Shown piece after piece: positions 8,680 to 18,000 of a stretch of 40,840 nucleotides of DNA (its first letter is position 1; each line of letters begins with the position of its first letter). The position numbers were made by a program, and so were the translations under genes. Source of the DNA: Lachnospiraceae bacterium (GTDB lineage: Bacteria; Bacillota; Clostridia; Lachnospirales; Lachnospiraceae); contig JAFTVH010000127.1 of NCBI GenBank assembly GCA_017465845.1, positions 1-40,840 on the forward strand. The letters run 5' to 3'. Below the pieces are notes generated by a model. The model made no database searches, was not told where the DNA came from, and worked only from the letters and a program-made list of their open reading frames with translations.

Positions 8680-10302
8680 TTATCTTCCAAGGAATTCATC
8701 AACTTGTGCATTAAAATCATCCAAAACTTTCTGCAGTCCGGCTGCTTCCAACTTGTCTACAAACTCATCGATATATTTATCAACCTCTTCTCCATAAATA
8801 CCATAACGAAGAGAATTGATATACTCTGTATGTAAAGTCTTAATCTGTGCAAGCTCATTTTCAACATTTGAAGTATCTAATGTCATCCCCATCAGAGGGC
8901 TAAGAGTATTATTGTCATTTTCATTAATCTCATTAATGATAAAGTCTTCCTGTTCCTGTGTCATACTCTGATTCAGCCATGCATTGAAAGTATTACCTCC
9001 AATCCATTTCCAATAACAGTATGTAGTATCTGCACCACCCTGTGTTCCGGAGAATTCTAATGTCTTAATAGTACCATCCCCATTAGCTTCATAGTGAATT
9101 CCTTCAATACCATATGCTAATGTATTATAGATTTCTTCATACTTAGAGTTGAATAACAATGCTATTACTTTTGCAGCATCTTCCGGATATTCTGTAGTAG
9201 CAGAAATCGCAACACCACCTGCTGCATTTTTCTCAGGAATATAGAAACTATCTTCCATAGCGAATACTGTGCAATCGTATCCATAACTATTTTCAAATTG
9301 CTCCTCCGCCATTTCTACAGAACCCATGCCCTGAGCTCTGAAAATCACATAGGATTCATCATTAAAAATATCTCCAAGTACATTAGTAGTAATCTTATCT
9401 ACAATCTGATTCGGATAATTCAATCCCTCTACGTACCACTCCGCTTCTTTTCTCCAGGCATTCTGGATATCCTCATTTAAGTAAGTACATTCAATTTTTC
9501 CTGTTTCAAGGTTATAGTAAAATCTTTCAGCACTGGTTACGTCATAGCATGAATTAGATGAATCAGTCCAGTTATATGGATAAGAAAACATACTTGGATA
9601 AAGCCACTTGGTATCCTTACCGGTATACTCACGTACAGCAAGTACATAATCCTCTGTGAATTGTGCTAATTTATCAAAATCCCTATCTAAAAGCGCGTTC
9701 TGTACTTCCTCATATGTATAACCACTCTGTTCAAACCACTCTGTAGGAGTAACCCAGAAATACTGGTTTGCCATCTGCTGGTAATTAGGAATTATATAGG
9801 TAACACCGTCCATGGTTCCCAGAGTTGTAAACCATTCCGGAAGTTCTTCTGTTATCTCCGGATTTCCTGCGATCAAATCATCCAGCGGAAGAATGGAACC
9901 ATTAACTGCCTCAGCTGTCCAACTTAAATTTACAGTTGACAAAACATCGATCTGTTCCCCTGAAGACTGTGCCAATGCAATATCTGTAGCATAATCCTTG
10001 CATGGATGCAGCTTCAAAGTAATATGCTCATAACCTTCTGTTTGCGCCAAAATCTCATTAATCTTAGCCTCTACCTCATCTGTGTACTCCTGCACACCCA
10101 CATTATTTTTGTACCAATAAGTAATTTCTACAGGGTCTTTCGGCTCTTCCTTTTCTTCAGATGCTTCAACACTCGTCTTCTCTTCCTGCGACGCTGTTGA
10201 TGTGCTTTCTGATTCCTTGGGCGCAGTCGTGTCATTACCACATGCCACCAGCGACAGCGTCATTGTCGTTGCGCATAAAAGCGCTAAAATTTTTTTGTGC
10301 AT
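8680..10302 (-). CDS. Sugar ABC transporter substrate-binding lipoprotein (first importer)
   Basis: About 540 residues. Signal peptide with lipobox LVAC and lipidation at Cys21, then a Ser/Glu-rich linker and a family 1 extracellular solute-binding domain resembling the large LplA-type proteins. Start at 10302 is supported by AAGGAG 7 bp upstream; an earlier ATG at 10320 lacks a site. It captures oligosaccharides outside the membrane for the two permeases encoded upstream (LplB-like then LplC-like). Unlike the second importer, the binding protein here is the last gene of the transport unit and is followed by a hairpin. No ATPase gene is nearby; such importers commonly share a distant MsmX-type ATPase (known for the class, inferred here). 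Confidence 0.92.
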   Translation of the reverse strand: MHKKILALLCATTMTLSLVACGNDTTAPKESESTSTASQEEKTSVEASEEKEEPKDPVEITYWYKNNVGVQEYTDEVEAKINEILAQTEGYEHITLKLHPCKDYATDIALAQSSGEQIDVLSTVNLSWTAEAVNGSILPLDDLIAGNPEITEELPEWFTTLGTMDGVTYIIPNYQQMANQYFWVTPTEWFEQSGYTYEEVQNALLDRDFDKLAQFTEDYVLAVREYTGKDTKWLYPSMFSYPYNWTDSSNSCYDVTSAERFYYNLETGKIECTYLNEDIQNAWRKEAEWYVEGLNYPNQIVDKITTNVLGDIFNDESYVIFRAQGMGSVEMAEEQFENSYGYDCTVFAMEDSFYIPEKNAAGGVAISATTEYPEDAAKVIALLFNSKYEEIYNTLAYGIEGIHYEANGDGTIKTLEFSGTQGGADTTYCYWKWIGGNTFNAWLNQSMTQEQEDFIINEINENDNNTLSPLMGMTLDTSNVENELAQIKTLHTEYINSLRYGIYGEEVDKYIDEFVDKLEAAGLQKVLDDFNAQVDEFLGR

Positions 10303-10393
10303 AACAAATCTCCTTTTCATTTTAAATTTTTATATCTTCATACATTCTTTATATTCCTCCCGTATAAAGAATGTACAAAATACCGTAATGAAG

Positions 10394-11272
10394 TTATCCT
10401 TTTACTGAACCAATTGTCAGCCCTTTTGCAAAATATTTCTGGAAAAATGGAAATACAAATAACATCGGTCCGGCTAACACAACAGCCATCGCAAATCTAA
10501 GACTTTCCAAATTCTTCAAAGATTCTTCCAATCCTGCAATCGTTCCGTTTGCCAACATTTCCTGTAAATATGCCACATCATCCAGAATTACCTTCAGTAT
10601 ATACTGTAAAGAATACAAATCCGGCTCACGAACATAAATTGAACAAGTATACCAATCGTTCCAATGATTGATAAATGCCAGAAAACCTACAGATGCCAAC
10701 GCAGGCGTTGCCAACGGTATAACAATCTGAAAACAGATTCTAAGTTCAGATGCTCCATCAATACGCGCTGCCTCGTACAAACTATCCGGCAGTCCCTGGA
10801 AAAAGGTTCTGAGAACAATAACATTCCACGCATTCATTAAGGATGGCAGAATATATATCCATATCGTATTGTTTAAATGGAGCAGTTTGGAATTTACCAG
10901 ATAGGTAGGTACCAGCCCCCCATTAAACAAGGTGGTAAAAAACAGTAAAAACGTCAGAACATTCCGATACTTAAAATCTCTCTTGGATATTGCATAGGCA
11001 AACAATGTCATGACTACCAGTGATCCAAATGTAGCACTTACTGAATAGAAGGCAGTCACTCCATATCCTTTCAATATCTTTGCAGGGTTGGCAAATACCT
11101 GCCTGTAGGCATCCAACGTGAACTCTTGAATTCTCAAGCTAAATTGCGGATTTGACGCCCCCTCAAAGGAAGCCGTAACCAGTATCAGCAATGGATAAAT
11201 ATAACAGATGCACAGCAAAATAAAAAACACATGAAGAGCAATCTGTCCAGCGGAAATCTTTTTCTTCTTCAT
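10394..11272 (-). CDS. Carbohydrate ABC transporter permease, LplC/YtcP-like (first importer)
   Basis: Inner-membrane permease of about 292 residues with six predicted membrane helices. The cytoplasmic EAA loop reads YEAARIDGASELRICFQIV, the ATPase contact site. It ends in the family-typical FFQKYFAKGLTIGSVKG. Start set at the ATG at 11272: the upstream GTG at 11284 is itself part of the AGGAGGTG ribosome binding site. It follows the LplB-like gene closely and precedes the binding lipoprotein by about 90 bp. Confidence 0.93.
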   Translation of the reverse strand: MKKKKISAGQIALHVFFILLCICYIYPLLILVTASFEGASNPQFSLRIQEFTLDAYRQVFANPAKILKGYGVTAFYSVSATFGSLVVMTLFAYAISKRDFKYRNVLTFLLFFTTLFNGGLVPTYLVNSKLLHLNNTIWIYILPSLMNAWNVIVLRTFFQGLPDSLYEAARIDGASELRICFQIVIPLATPALASVGFLAFINHWNDWYTCSIYVREPDLYSLQYILKVILDDVAYLQEMLANGTIAGLEESLKNLESLRFAMAVVLAGPMLFVFPFFQKYFAKGLTIGSVKG

Positions 11273-11287
11273 TTTCTTATGCACCTC

Positions 11288-12253
11288 CTAAAACATACTG
11301 TTTTCCGGGCTTACTTTGCGTACAATAGCATTTGTTACTACTACAAGCACAAAACCCACTGCTGATTGAAAAAGACCTACAGCAGCCGATCTGGCAAGTT
11401 CTCCGCCCAGCAAGGCTCTGTATGTATATGTATTGATAATATCTGTAGCATCATATAATAGGCCAATGTTTCTCGGCACTTGATAGAACAGTCCAAAGTC
11501 ACCTGAGAACAGATTTCCAATGCCAAGTATAGTCATCATTACCATAATCGGAACTAACTCCGGGATCGCTACATGCCAAGCCTTCTGCACAGCGCTGGCA
11601 CCATCGATTTCAGCCGCTTCAAAAAGCGTCGGATCTATACCGGTCAGTGCAGCATAGTAATACAGGCAACCTGCACCAATAGATTTCCAAATGTATACAA
11701 TTGACAAGATAGCGGGCCAATACTTAACTTCGCTGTACCAACTAATTCCTTCTCCGCCAAAGAATGTAATGATTTGATTGGCTAAACCTGCACTAGGACT
11801 CAGAACTGCATAAACCAAAAAGGAAATAATTACAACAGACATAAAACGCGGAAACAATATAACTGTATGATATATTTTTAATCCTATTTTGCTTTTCAGA
11901 TTATAAAGCAGTACTGCAATCAATACCCCCAAAACCAAATCCAGTACCAGGAATTCCACACTATACAATACTGTATTTCGAATCGTTCTCACAGCATCCT
12001 GGCTGCCGAAAAAAAACTTAAAGTTATCCAATCCATTCCAGTTACTTCCAAAAATCCCTTTGATTGGTACATATTTTTTAAAGGCAATTGCAATACCAAA
12101 CATCGGAAGATACTTAAATATAATAAGACATGCTAATCCCGGCATACACAACATCAACAGCATAAAATTATACTTTCTCTTTGCAGTAACCTTACTCTGC
12201 GAGGGCTGTGACTTTGCCACGGCAACCTGACTCATTTTCTTTTTTTCAAACAC
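11288..12253 (-). CDS. Carbohydrate ABC transporter permease, LplB-like (first importer)
   Basis: A 321-residue permease with six predicted membrane helices, a charged N-terminal extension, and the EAA loop FEAAEIDGASAVQKAWHVAIP. The start is GTG at 12253 with AAAGGAG 10 bp upstream; an in-frame ATG lies at 12235. It is the first gene of the second importer/enzyme module in this locus and lies directly behind a promoter carrying the putative YesN direct-repeat operator. Pairs with the next gene to form the heterodimeric channel. Confidence 0.92.
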   Translation of the reverse strand: MFEKKKMSQVAVAKSQPSQSKVTAKRKYNFMLLMLCMPGLACLIIFKYLPMFGIAIAFKKYVPIKGIFGSNWNGLDNFKFFFGSQDAVRTIRNTVLYSVEFLVLDLVLGVLIAVLLYNLKSKIGLKIYHTVILFPRFMSVVIISFLVYAVLSPSAGLANQIITFFGGEGISWYSEVKYWPAILSIVYIWKSIGAGCLYYYAALTGIDPTLFEAAEIDGASAVQKAWHVAIPELVPIMVMMTILGIGNLFSGDFGLFYQVPRNIGLLYDATDIINTYTYRALLGGELARSAAVGLFQSAVGFVLVVVTNAIVRKVSPENSMF

Positions 12254-12282
12254 TTTGACATCTCTCCTTTCAACTTGATTAA

Positions 12283-12311
12283 ATTATACTAAACTGTCTA
12301 TACACTGTCAT
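12283..12311 (-). promoter_or_regulatory. Promoter of the first importer operon
   Basis: Minus strand: -35 ATGACA (12311-12306), 17-bp spacer, perfect -10 TATAAT (12288-12283), about 30 bp before the GTG start of the LplB-like gene. The weak -35 and the direct repeats 7 bp upstream suggest an activator-dependent promoter. Confidence 0.78.
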
Positions 12312-12318
12312 TCATCAC

Positions 12319-12347
12319 TTTTGTGTCATTTACACAGTTTTTGTGTC
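12319..12347 (-). promoter_or_regulatory. Direct-repeat operator, probable YesN/AraC-type binding site
   Basis: Two copies of the 9-mer TTTTGTGTC (+ strand 12319-12327 and 12339-12347; GACACAAAA on the transcribed strand) exactly 20 bp apart. The proximal copy ends 7 bp upstream of the -35 box. The same arrangement recurs at 24691-24719. Two half-sites in direct orientation about two helical turns apart is the normal binding mode of AraC-type regulators. Confidence 0.75.
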
Positions 12348-12351
12348 TGCT

Positions 12352-13041
12352 TTAAACATCTGCCCAGTTTTTCAGCAATTTCTTAGTCATATCCCACCAT
12401 GTTTGTGCCAATATATAGTTTCCCGCAGCAGTCAAATGGATGCAATCTAAAGTCAGCTGTTCTACCGGTATACGTTCCTGAGCCTTTATCAACATATCCC
12501 AGAAAGGAACATACATAGTATGATACTTTTCTGAAATCTTCTGTATGATCTCTCCCCTGCGTTTCATTTCACTACTCCAGATATTCCAGTCCACATAGAT
12601 GTCATTCTTCCACTCCGTAAAATAAACGGTATTCGTGAGATTCTTTCGCAGTATAAATGGTTGTCCCAATACAATCACTGCATTCGGATGACTTTCCACG
12701 GCTTCATAGATCATTCTGTCATATATAAACTCAAACCTCTTTGCATCTGAACCAATGCCCATACGAATACCAAAACCAATGTCATTGATACCGGACAGGA
12801 AGCTGAGCATATCAAATTTAATATTTAATGTATCCTCCTGCCATCTCCCGTAAATATCAGCAATTCTATTGCCTCCTACACCTTTATTCATTACATCGAT
12901 CCACGGATATTCACTCCCAATTTTTCCTGCCAGCATAGTCACAAATCCATGCCCAAGAGAGCTATTTGCTTCTTTTATATTCCTGTTTCTCCCCGCATCA
13001 GTAATAGAATCTCCCTGAAATAAAATTAATTTTCTATCCAT
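12352..13041 (-). CDS. SGNH/GDSL-family hydrolase (esterase), third of three
   Basis: About 229 residues, cytoplasmic. Block I is FQGDSITDAG with catalytic Ser12; block II has GVGGNR; block III is LSGINDIG; block V is LDCIHLTAAGN with the catalytic Asp-His pair. This set matches bacterial carbohydrate acetyl-esterases and rhamnogalacturonan-acetylesterase-like enzymes. Start at 13041 is supported by GAGGA 7 bp upstream; the frame is open further upstream over the zinc-ribbon gene, but without a better site. It is the last gene of the unit starting at 24630. Likely removes acetyl groups from imported oligosaccharides; the exact ester is inferred. Confidence 0.88.
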   Translation of the reverse strand: MDRKLILFQGDSITDAGRNRNIKEANSSLGHGFVTMLAGKIGSEYPWIDVMNKGVGGNRIADIYGRWQEDTLNIKFDMLSFLSGINDIGFGIRMGIGSDAKRFEFIYDRMIYEAVESHPNAVIVLGQPFILRKNLTNTVYFTEWKNDIYVDWNIWSSEMKRRGEIIQKISEKYHTMYVPFWDMLIKAQERIPVEQLTLDCIHLTAAGNYILAQTWWDMTKKLLKNWADV

Positions 13042-13054
13042 ATCGTCGTCCTCA

Positions 13055-13261
13055 CTATTTTTTCTCAAAGTACCGTTTAACGATATACTTGTTTTTAAGG
13101 AAAGTCTGCATTTGCTCATTTACTTTTTTCAAATCACCGCAAAAGCAGCATTTGTAACAATAGAACTCATCTTTTTCATCATCATAAAGCAGAAACACAT
13201 CCATATCCTTTGCAAAACAGTGAGGACAACGGATTAATCTGCCCGTTTTATTCTCAAACAT
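13055..13261 (-). CDS. Small zinc-ribbon-like protein of unknown function
   Basis: A 68-residue protein with paired cysteines typical of a zinc ribbon: CPHC (Cys12, Cys15) and CYKCCFCG (Cys35, Cys38, Cys39, Cys41). The ATG at 13261 has a strong AAGGAGAGGAG site 8 bp upstream and overlaps the 3' end of the deacetylase-like gene by 28 bp, which favours a real, translationally coupled gene. It lies 13 bp before the SGNH gene. No function is assignable; zinc ribbons of this size can bind nucleic acid or partner proteins. Confidence 0.68.
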   Translation of the reverse strand: MFENKTGRLIRCPHCFAKDMDVFLLYDDEKDEFYCYKCCFCGDLKKVNEQMQTFLKNKYIVKRYFEKK

Positions 13262-14970
13262 GTTCTTAACTCCTCTCCTTTTTTCATGATTCTTTTAGCA
13301 GAAAGTGTTATAAACGGACTAAAAAGGAAGCCCTCCTCTGCCTTGCCATTTACATCATCGGACAAAATACTCATCTCGATTGCAGTACCAATCTGCGGAT
13401 AAACTGCTTCCAGCACTTTAGCATCAGCTTTGTACAATTCTTTTCCCCCATAGCGATACTCAAGTTCCTCCGTATCTTCTGCATCTTTAATACGCAGTTT
13501 ACATCCCCGCAGATCTCCCTGATACTGTGTCGTTCCGAAACAGGTTCTGTCATACTCCTCAAATGTAACTTCAGCATTTTCATCACTTACATCTAACAAA
13601 CGTCTTGTGATCAGCATACCGCCCATACCATCAAATTCAATAACACTCTCAAAAGTTACCTTTATACCGTCTGACTTTACTGTTACAGGCGTAATATTTA
13701 TTTTAGCATTTCCTTCGGCAATAAAGCTTGTCCGTTTCAGAGCCACGCAATATTCTTTTTTGTTAATATATATTTTCAGTGTATGTAAGGAACCGCCATG
13801 CACACCGCCTCGCATCTCTGCTGATATTATATATGGCTGATTCATATCATATAAATTAGGTGTATCCGGCCCTGTATCCTTATTAATCCTTCCTGCATAT
13901 GGTCTTAAATCGCAAATGGCACCACCGATGTTTCCATCGAAGCATACACGCATCATAGGATCAATATACCAGTACATCTGACGATCAGTGCCACAAATAA
14001 TATCTCTCCAGTTGTTTACTTCAGGGGTTCCAATTTCAATGTTCTCCGTATACCATTCGCCAAATTCTGACATGGTCATGATTGAAACTCTGTCTTCTGA
14101 TATCTTTTTTTTCAAATATTCCATATTTTCGTCATACAGCTTTATACTCAGACTACCGGGCTCATCCAGCATCGTATTATCAGTCATCCAAATAGGACTT
14201 ACAAATATGTTATAATATCCAAAACTATTATAATGAAGCTGCTCCAGCCACATATCAATAAAATCAAAGGTATAAGGGCACTCCCCGGTTTCCAAATCAT
14301 AAGCCTTTGCTCTCACTACATTAGCAACATGTCCGGAAAACAAGTCATCCCTGGATGTTATAGTCATCAACATATCTCTGTTCAAATGAGGAAGACCTAC
14401 GATTCCACAATATTCCTCCTTATTTGCAGCCGGAATCAATGAATTTTTCTTCGATGGGTAATACGCCCCCCATGGACCTCCATCACTAAACAGATGCCAC
14501 ATGTTTTGATTTCCGGCAAACATTTTTATACCTTCTTCAAAGCAATTTGTAATTGCAGCTTTTACACAAGGATAATTTTCATGAATAAAATTCAATGTAC
14601 GGGCATCCAAAATATATGCTGCAACCGCTTTGGGATAGTATCCGAAAACTTCAAAAAACTTCTCAAAGTACTTTACAATTATCTGCTTTCTTATTTCAAA
14701 ATCAATAAGCCAAATTTTTCCTTCTCTTATTCCGTACGACTTTTTAGTTTGTACATCAACAGCATGAAGACTCAACGCTATCTCATCTCCATACATGTCA
14801 TGTTCCTGTTTAATAAGGCGAATCGTATCATCCGAATTAAAACCTTCCGGGCGCAACAATATGGTTGTCTTTATATTATTTTTGTGACATATTTGTTGCT
14901 GTTTCATAAAAGGTTCTGTATCATCTGCACCTACACGATGTATCACATTTACATACATTTTAGGCTTCAT
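13234..14970 (-). CDS. Large protein with a polysaccharide-deacetylase-like (NodB-like) N-terminal region
   Basis: About 578 residues, no signal peptide. The first 300 residues alternate strands and helices in a pattern like a (beta/alpha)7 deacetylase barrel: MYVNVIHRVGADD, then TTILLRPEG, IALSLHAV and YPKAVAAYILDARTL. The C-terminal half is beta-rich, resembling an all-beta accessory domain as found on sugar-active enzymes. I cannot place the metal-binding triad with certainty, so activity is not proven. Start at 14970 is supported by GGGAGG 9 bp upstream; an ATG at 14979 directly abuts that site. It follows the giant surface protein and overlaps the zinc-ribbon gene. A role on acetylated or otherwise substituted oligosaccharides fits its esterase neighbours. 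Confidence 0.5.
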   Translation of the reverse strand: MKPKMYVNVIHRVGADDTEPFMKQQQICHKNNIKTTILLRPEGFNSDDTIRLIKQEHDMYGDEIALSLHAVDVQTKKSYGIREGKIWLIDFEIRKQIIVKYFEKFFEVFGYYPKAVAAYILDARTLNFIHENYPCVKAAITNCFEEGIKMFAGNQNMWHLFSDGGPWGAYYPSKKNSLIPAANKEEYCGIVGLPHLNRDMLMTITSRDDLFSGHVANVVRAKAYDLETGECPYTFDFIDMWLEQLHYNSFGYYNIFVSPIWMTDNTMLDEPGSLSIKLYDENMEYLKKKISEDRVSIMTMSEFGEWYTENIEIGTPEVNNWRDIICGTDRQMYWYIDPMMRVCFDGNIGGAICDLRPYAGRINKDTGPDTPNLYDMNQPYIISAEMRGGVHGGSLHTLKIYINKKEYCVALKRTSFIAEGNAKINITPVTVKSDGIKVTFESVIEFDGMGGMLITRRLLDVSDENAEVTFEEYDRTCFGTTQYQGDLRGCKLRIKDAEDTEELEYRYGGKELYKADAKVLEAVYPQIGTAIEMSILSDDVNGKAEEGFLFSPFITLSAKRIMKKGEELRTCLRIKRAD

Positions 14971-15037
14971 ATTTATCATCCTCCCACTTTTGCATTCCAC
15001 TTGACAGGGTGTATTATCAGTTTTCTTCAAAATGGTT

Positions 15038-15074
15038 CCAGGCAGCATATTCTAAGAATTACTGCCTGGTTTTT
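15038..15074. terminator. Terminator-like hairpin after the giant surface-protein gene
   Basis: Perfect 8-bp arms CCAGGCAG (15038-15045) and CTGCCTGG (15062-15069), 16-nt loop, followed on the + strand by TTTTT. On the minus strand, the direction of transcription here, only a weak AACCATTTT follows. It lies 18 bp past the giant gene stop, so it may be a partial terminator or mRNA-stabilising hairpin for that gene. Confidence 0.55.
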
Positions 15075-15086
15075 GCTAACTGGTTA

Positions 15087-18000
15087 TTAAAGTTTTTCGT
15101 TTTCTTTGCTTCTTTTAAGTCTCCAAATACATACCATCATACCAACCGCTGCCAGTACCATTATCCATAATGCAAGATTACGACTGTCTCCGGTCAGTGC
15201 TACTTTCTCAATTTCTGTCGGCACATTCGTGTCATCTGTTGCCTCCTCAGAATCTGATCTTGAATCTTCACTTGATTCTTCCTCCGACTCTTGACTTCGA
15301 TCTCCCTCAGGAGTCTGACTTGACTCTCCCTCAAGTCCCTGGCTTGGTTCCTCCTCAGGGGTCTGGTTTGGTTCCTCTTCAGGGGTCTGGTTTGGTTCCT
15401 CTTCAGGTTCCTGGCCTGGTTCCCCCTCAGGTTCCTGGCCTGGTTCCTCCTCAGGTTCCTGGCTTGGTTCCTCCTCAGGTTCCTGGCCTGGTTCCTCCTC
15501 AGGGGTCTGACTTGGATTTTCCTCAGGTTCAGTGTCCGGTACAGAATTCACAGCCTTACCGCCCAAAGTATATATAGTCTGCTCTGTATGCAATGCAACT
15601 ACATAAGGCGTTCCGCCATCCATTTTTTGAAGGTCATTATTCTGAATCTGTATTGTGATTTCATCTCCAACCCATGGACTCTTATTGGTTACTCCTACTG
15701 CTTCCGTTAAAGGTAATGTCATCTCTATAACATATCCATTAACCTGTGTTTGTGAAGTAGAGGCCAACTGTCCTGTCCCAGGATTATTAATGGTATAATT
15801 TTCAATAATACTTCCATTGTAGGTAAACGCTGTTGCATATGGCAGACTTTGATGGTACTCAAGGCTGACTCCGTTATCGCCGTAGCGCTGTATACCAAAA
15901 GCATCTACAGCAAACTTTGTCATCAATACACGTCCGTCTCTGATGGTGGTCTTGAGCCAGAATTCCAATACATCTGATTTCCAAAGTGTATTTGGATTCT
16001 TCTGGCTGAGAATATCGCTGCCCAGACTCATTACAGTAGATTCATCAATCACCGCATAGCAGTAAAGGTATGTCTGATCCCACAATAAGTAGCAGTAACC
16101 TGTCAGATCAGATGTTGGGTTCCCGCTTGAAGGATAAAATATAGTACCAACATCAACCTTACAGCTATCTTTATATATATCATCTATAATACCATCTACA
16201 ACAGGTGTACCATATGCGATAGTAGTAGGTCCTGCTACCAACTCAGGTACTTCTGATTCCGGTCTTTGATTCGGAGTTACTGGACTCCCTCCTTCAGCAC
16301 TTGTTTCTACAGTAATAGAACGTGGATAACTTTCCGTACGTCCTGTATTGTCTTCCACCTCAAAACCAATTACGGAGGATGATAAACTGGTGGTAAGCGA
16401 ATCTTTATCCGTCGCTGTCAGGGTAATAGTCACAATGCCCGATTCTCCCACAGCCAATGTCAGACCATTATTCGAATATGTGGCCTGCAAGCCATCCGGT
16501 AATGCATCTTTCATAGTCAACGTATAAGATTTTTCACCATCTGAATTGTTGGTCAGTTTTACATTAACCTGTGTTTCACCTGTATTTCTGTCAACCACAT
16601 AATGCACGGTGCTATCTGCTATCTGAAGTGCCACATTCATTGGATCAGCCACATTTGCGTATGAACTTTCGACACCTGCATTAGCCATAATTGCAAGAGC
16701 TTCCTCGCACAACTTACTTCTGTCTTCTACCATTACATTATTTACAAGTTGAATATTTCTGCTTGCAGCCGCACTGGTAGTAATCTCACTTGCTGTAGTA
16801 AAATTATTTTCTACCAGAATATTATGAGTATACTGATTTACGACATCATCCTGGAAGAACATCGGCCCTTTAGACGAAACCAAATCGTCAATTAAATTAT
16901 GATAAGTATGCCAGTTAGAAGCACTTCCATCATGATAAATGCCGGTAAAAGTTCTATTATAAGCGCTTGGTCTTATATAGTTATCGTGAATGGAATTAAA
17001 ATACTCTGTAGAGTTAGATACAAAGTCATTCGCACCATTCGTGTAAATAGCTCCGCCATCATTCAATGCATACATATAATCTTCTATATGATTGTAGGCT
17101 ATTTCAGCATTAATGAGACACTTATTAATATCGTCATCATTATCTTCCTCTGCTCTTACGACAAATCCCCAGCCCGCTGCAATAGCTGTATAAGGAGCGT
17201 GAATAATCGTGTTGTGCAATATCTCCAGGTTCTTACTTCTGGCCACTCTGATACCGGGTGCATTTAAAATGGCCATACCTACATTAGAAATATAATTATT
17301 CGAAATAGTAACATCTATACTATTTCCTTGCAGACCATCCTCGCACCAGCGTCTCTGCTGAACACCTATACTTATACCGGCCAGTCCGATATCTGTAACA
17401 CTGTTTCCAATAATCTGAAGATCATCAATGCCATAATTAAAGAGCATAGCATGTCCACCTAACTGAGTGAAAGTACAATTCTGTATCCTTACTCCATCTG
17501 CATAATTACCAAGAATCGCTGCACAGGGAATATTTGTACCCGGATCACCCTGACCACGGGAATTAAGTAGCCCGGAATTATATGTACATCCCTGACAGGA
17601 AGCCAGCCCATTATTTGTAAGCCAATTGAATGTCGTTCCTGTAAATACGATACCGTCAAAAGTGATATTTGCTGCATTTTCAATTTCGATAAGCGTTTCC
17701 AAAGCAGGATACTCTACAACGATCGTCTTTATATTCTGGTCAGTATACGGATAGTAATAGATAACACCATTTGCTTCATCATAGTAGAATTCACCCGGCT
17801 CATCCAGAAAACTTATATGATTCTGCAGCCAGTATTCATTTCCCTCCTTTGCATCAGAAATGCCACTGCTGACAGTAGATGTATATTCCACTGTCAGTGG
17901 TGTCAAACCATCTTCTGCAGTGCCAATTTCGGTAAAGTGGAATACTCGGCTGTTCCACTTATATTTATAACCAATTTCCAATCTGCCGATATTACTGTTG

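Noticed and set aside
14494-15090. Plus-strand open frame of about 198 codons
   Set aside because: It lies opposite the 5' part of the deacetylase-like gene, has no ribosome binding site, and its Cys/Phe/Ile-rich composition is that of an antisense frame.
15264-15526. Short regular repeats considered as a CRISPR-like array
   Set aside because: The 24-bp units are contiguous, without spacers, and encode an in-frame octapeptide stalk.
15170-15577. Long plus-strand open frame opposite the Glu/Pro repeat region
   Set aside because: It is a repeat-driven shadow of the minus-strand giant gene; it has no ribosome binding site and its composition simply mirrors the 24-bp repeat.
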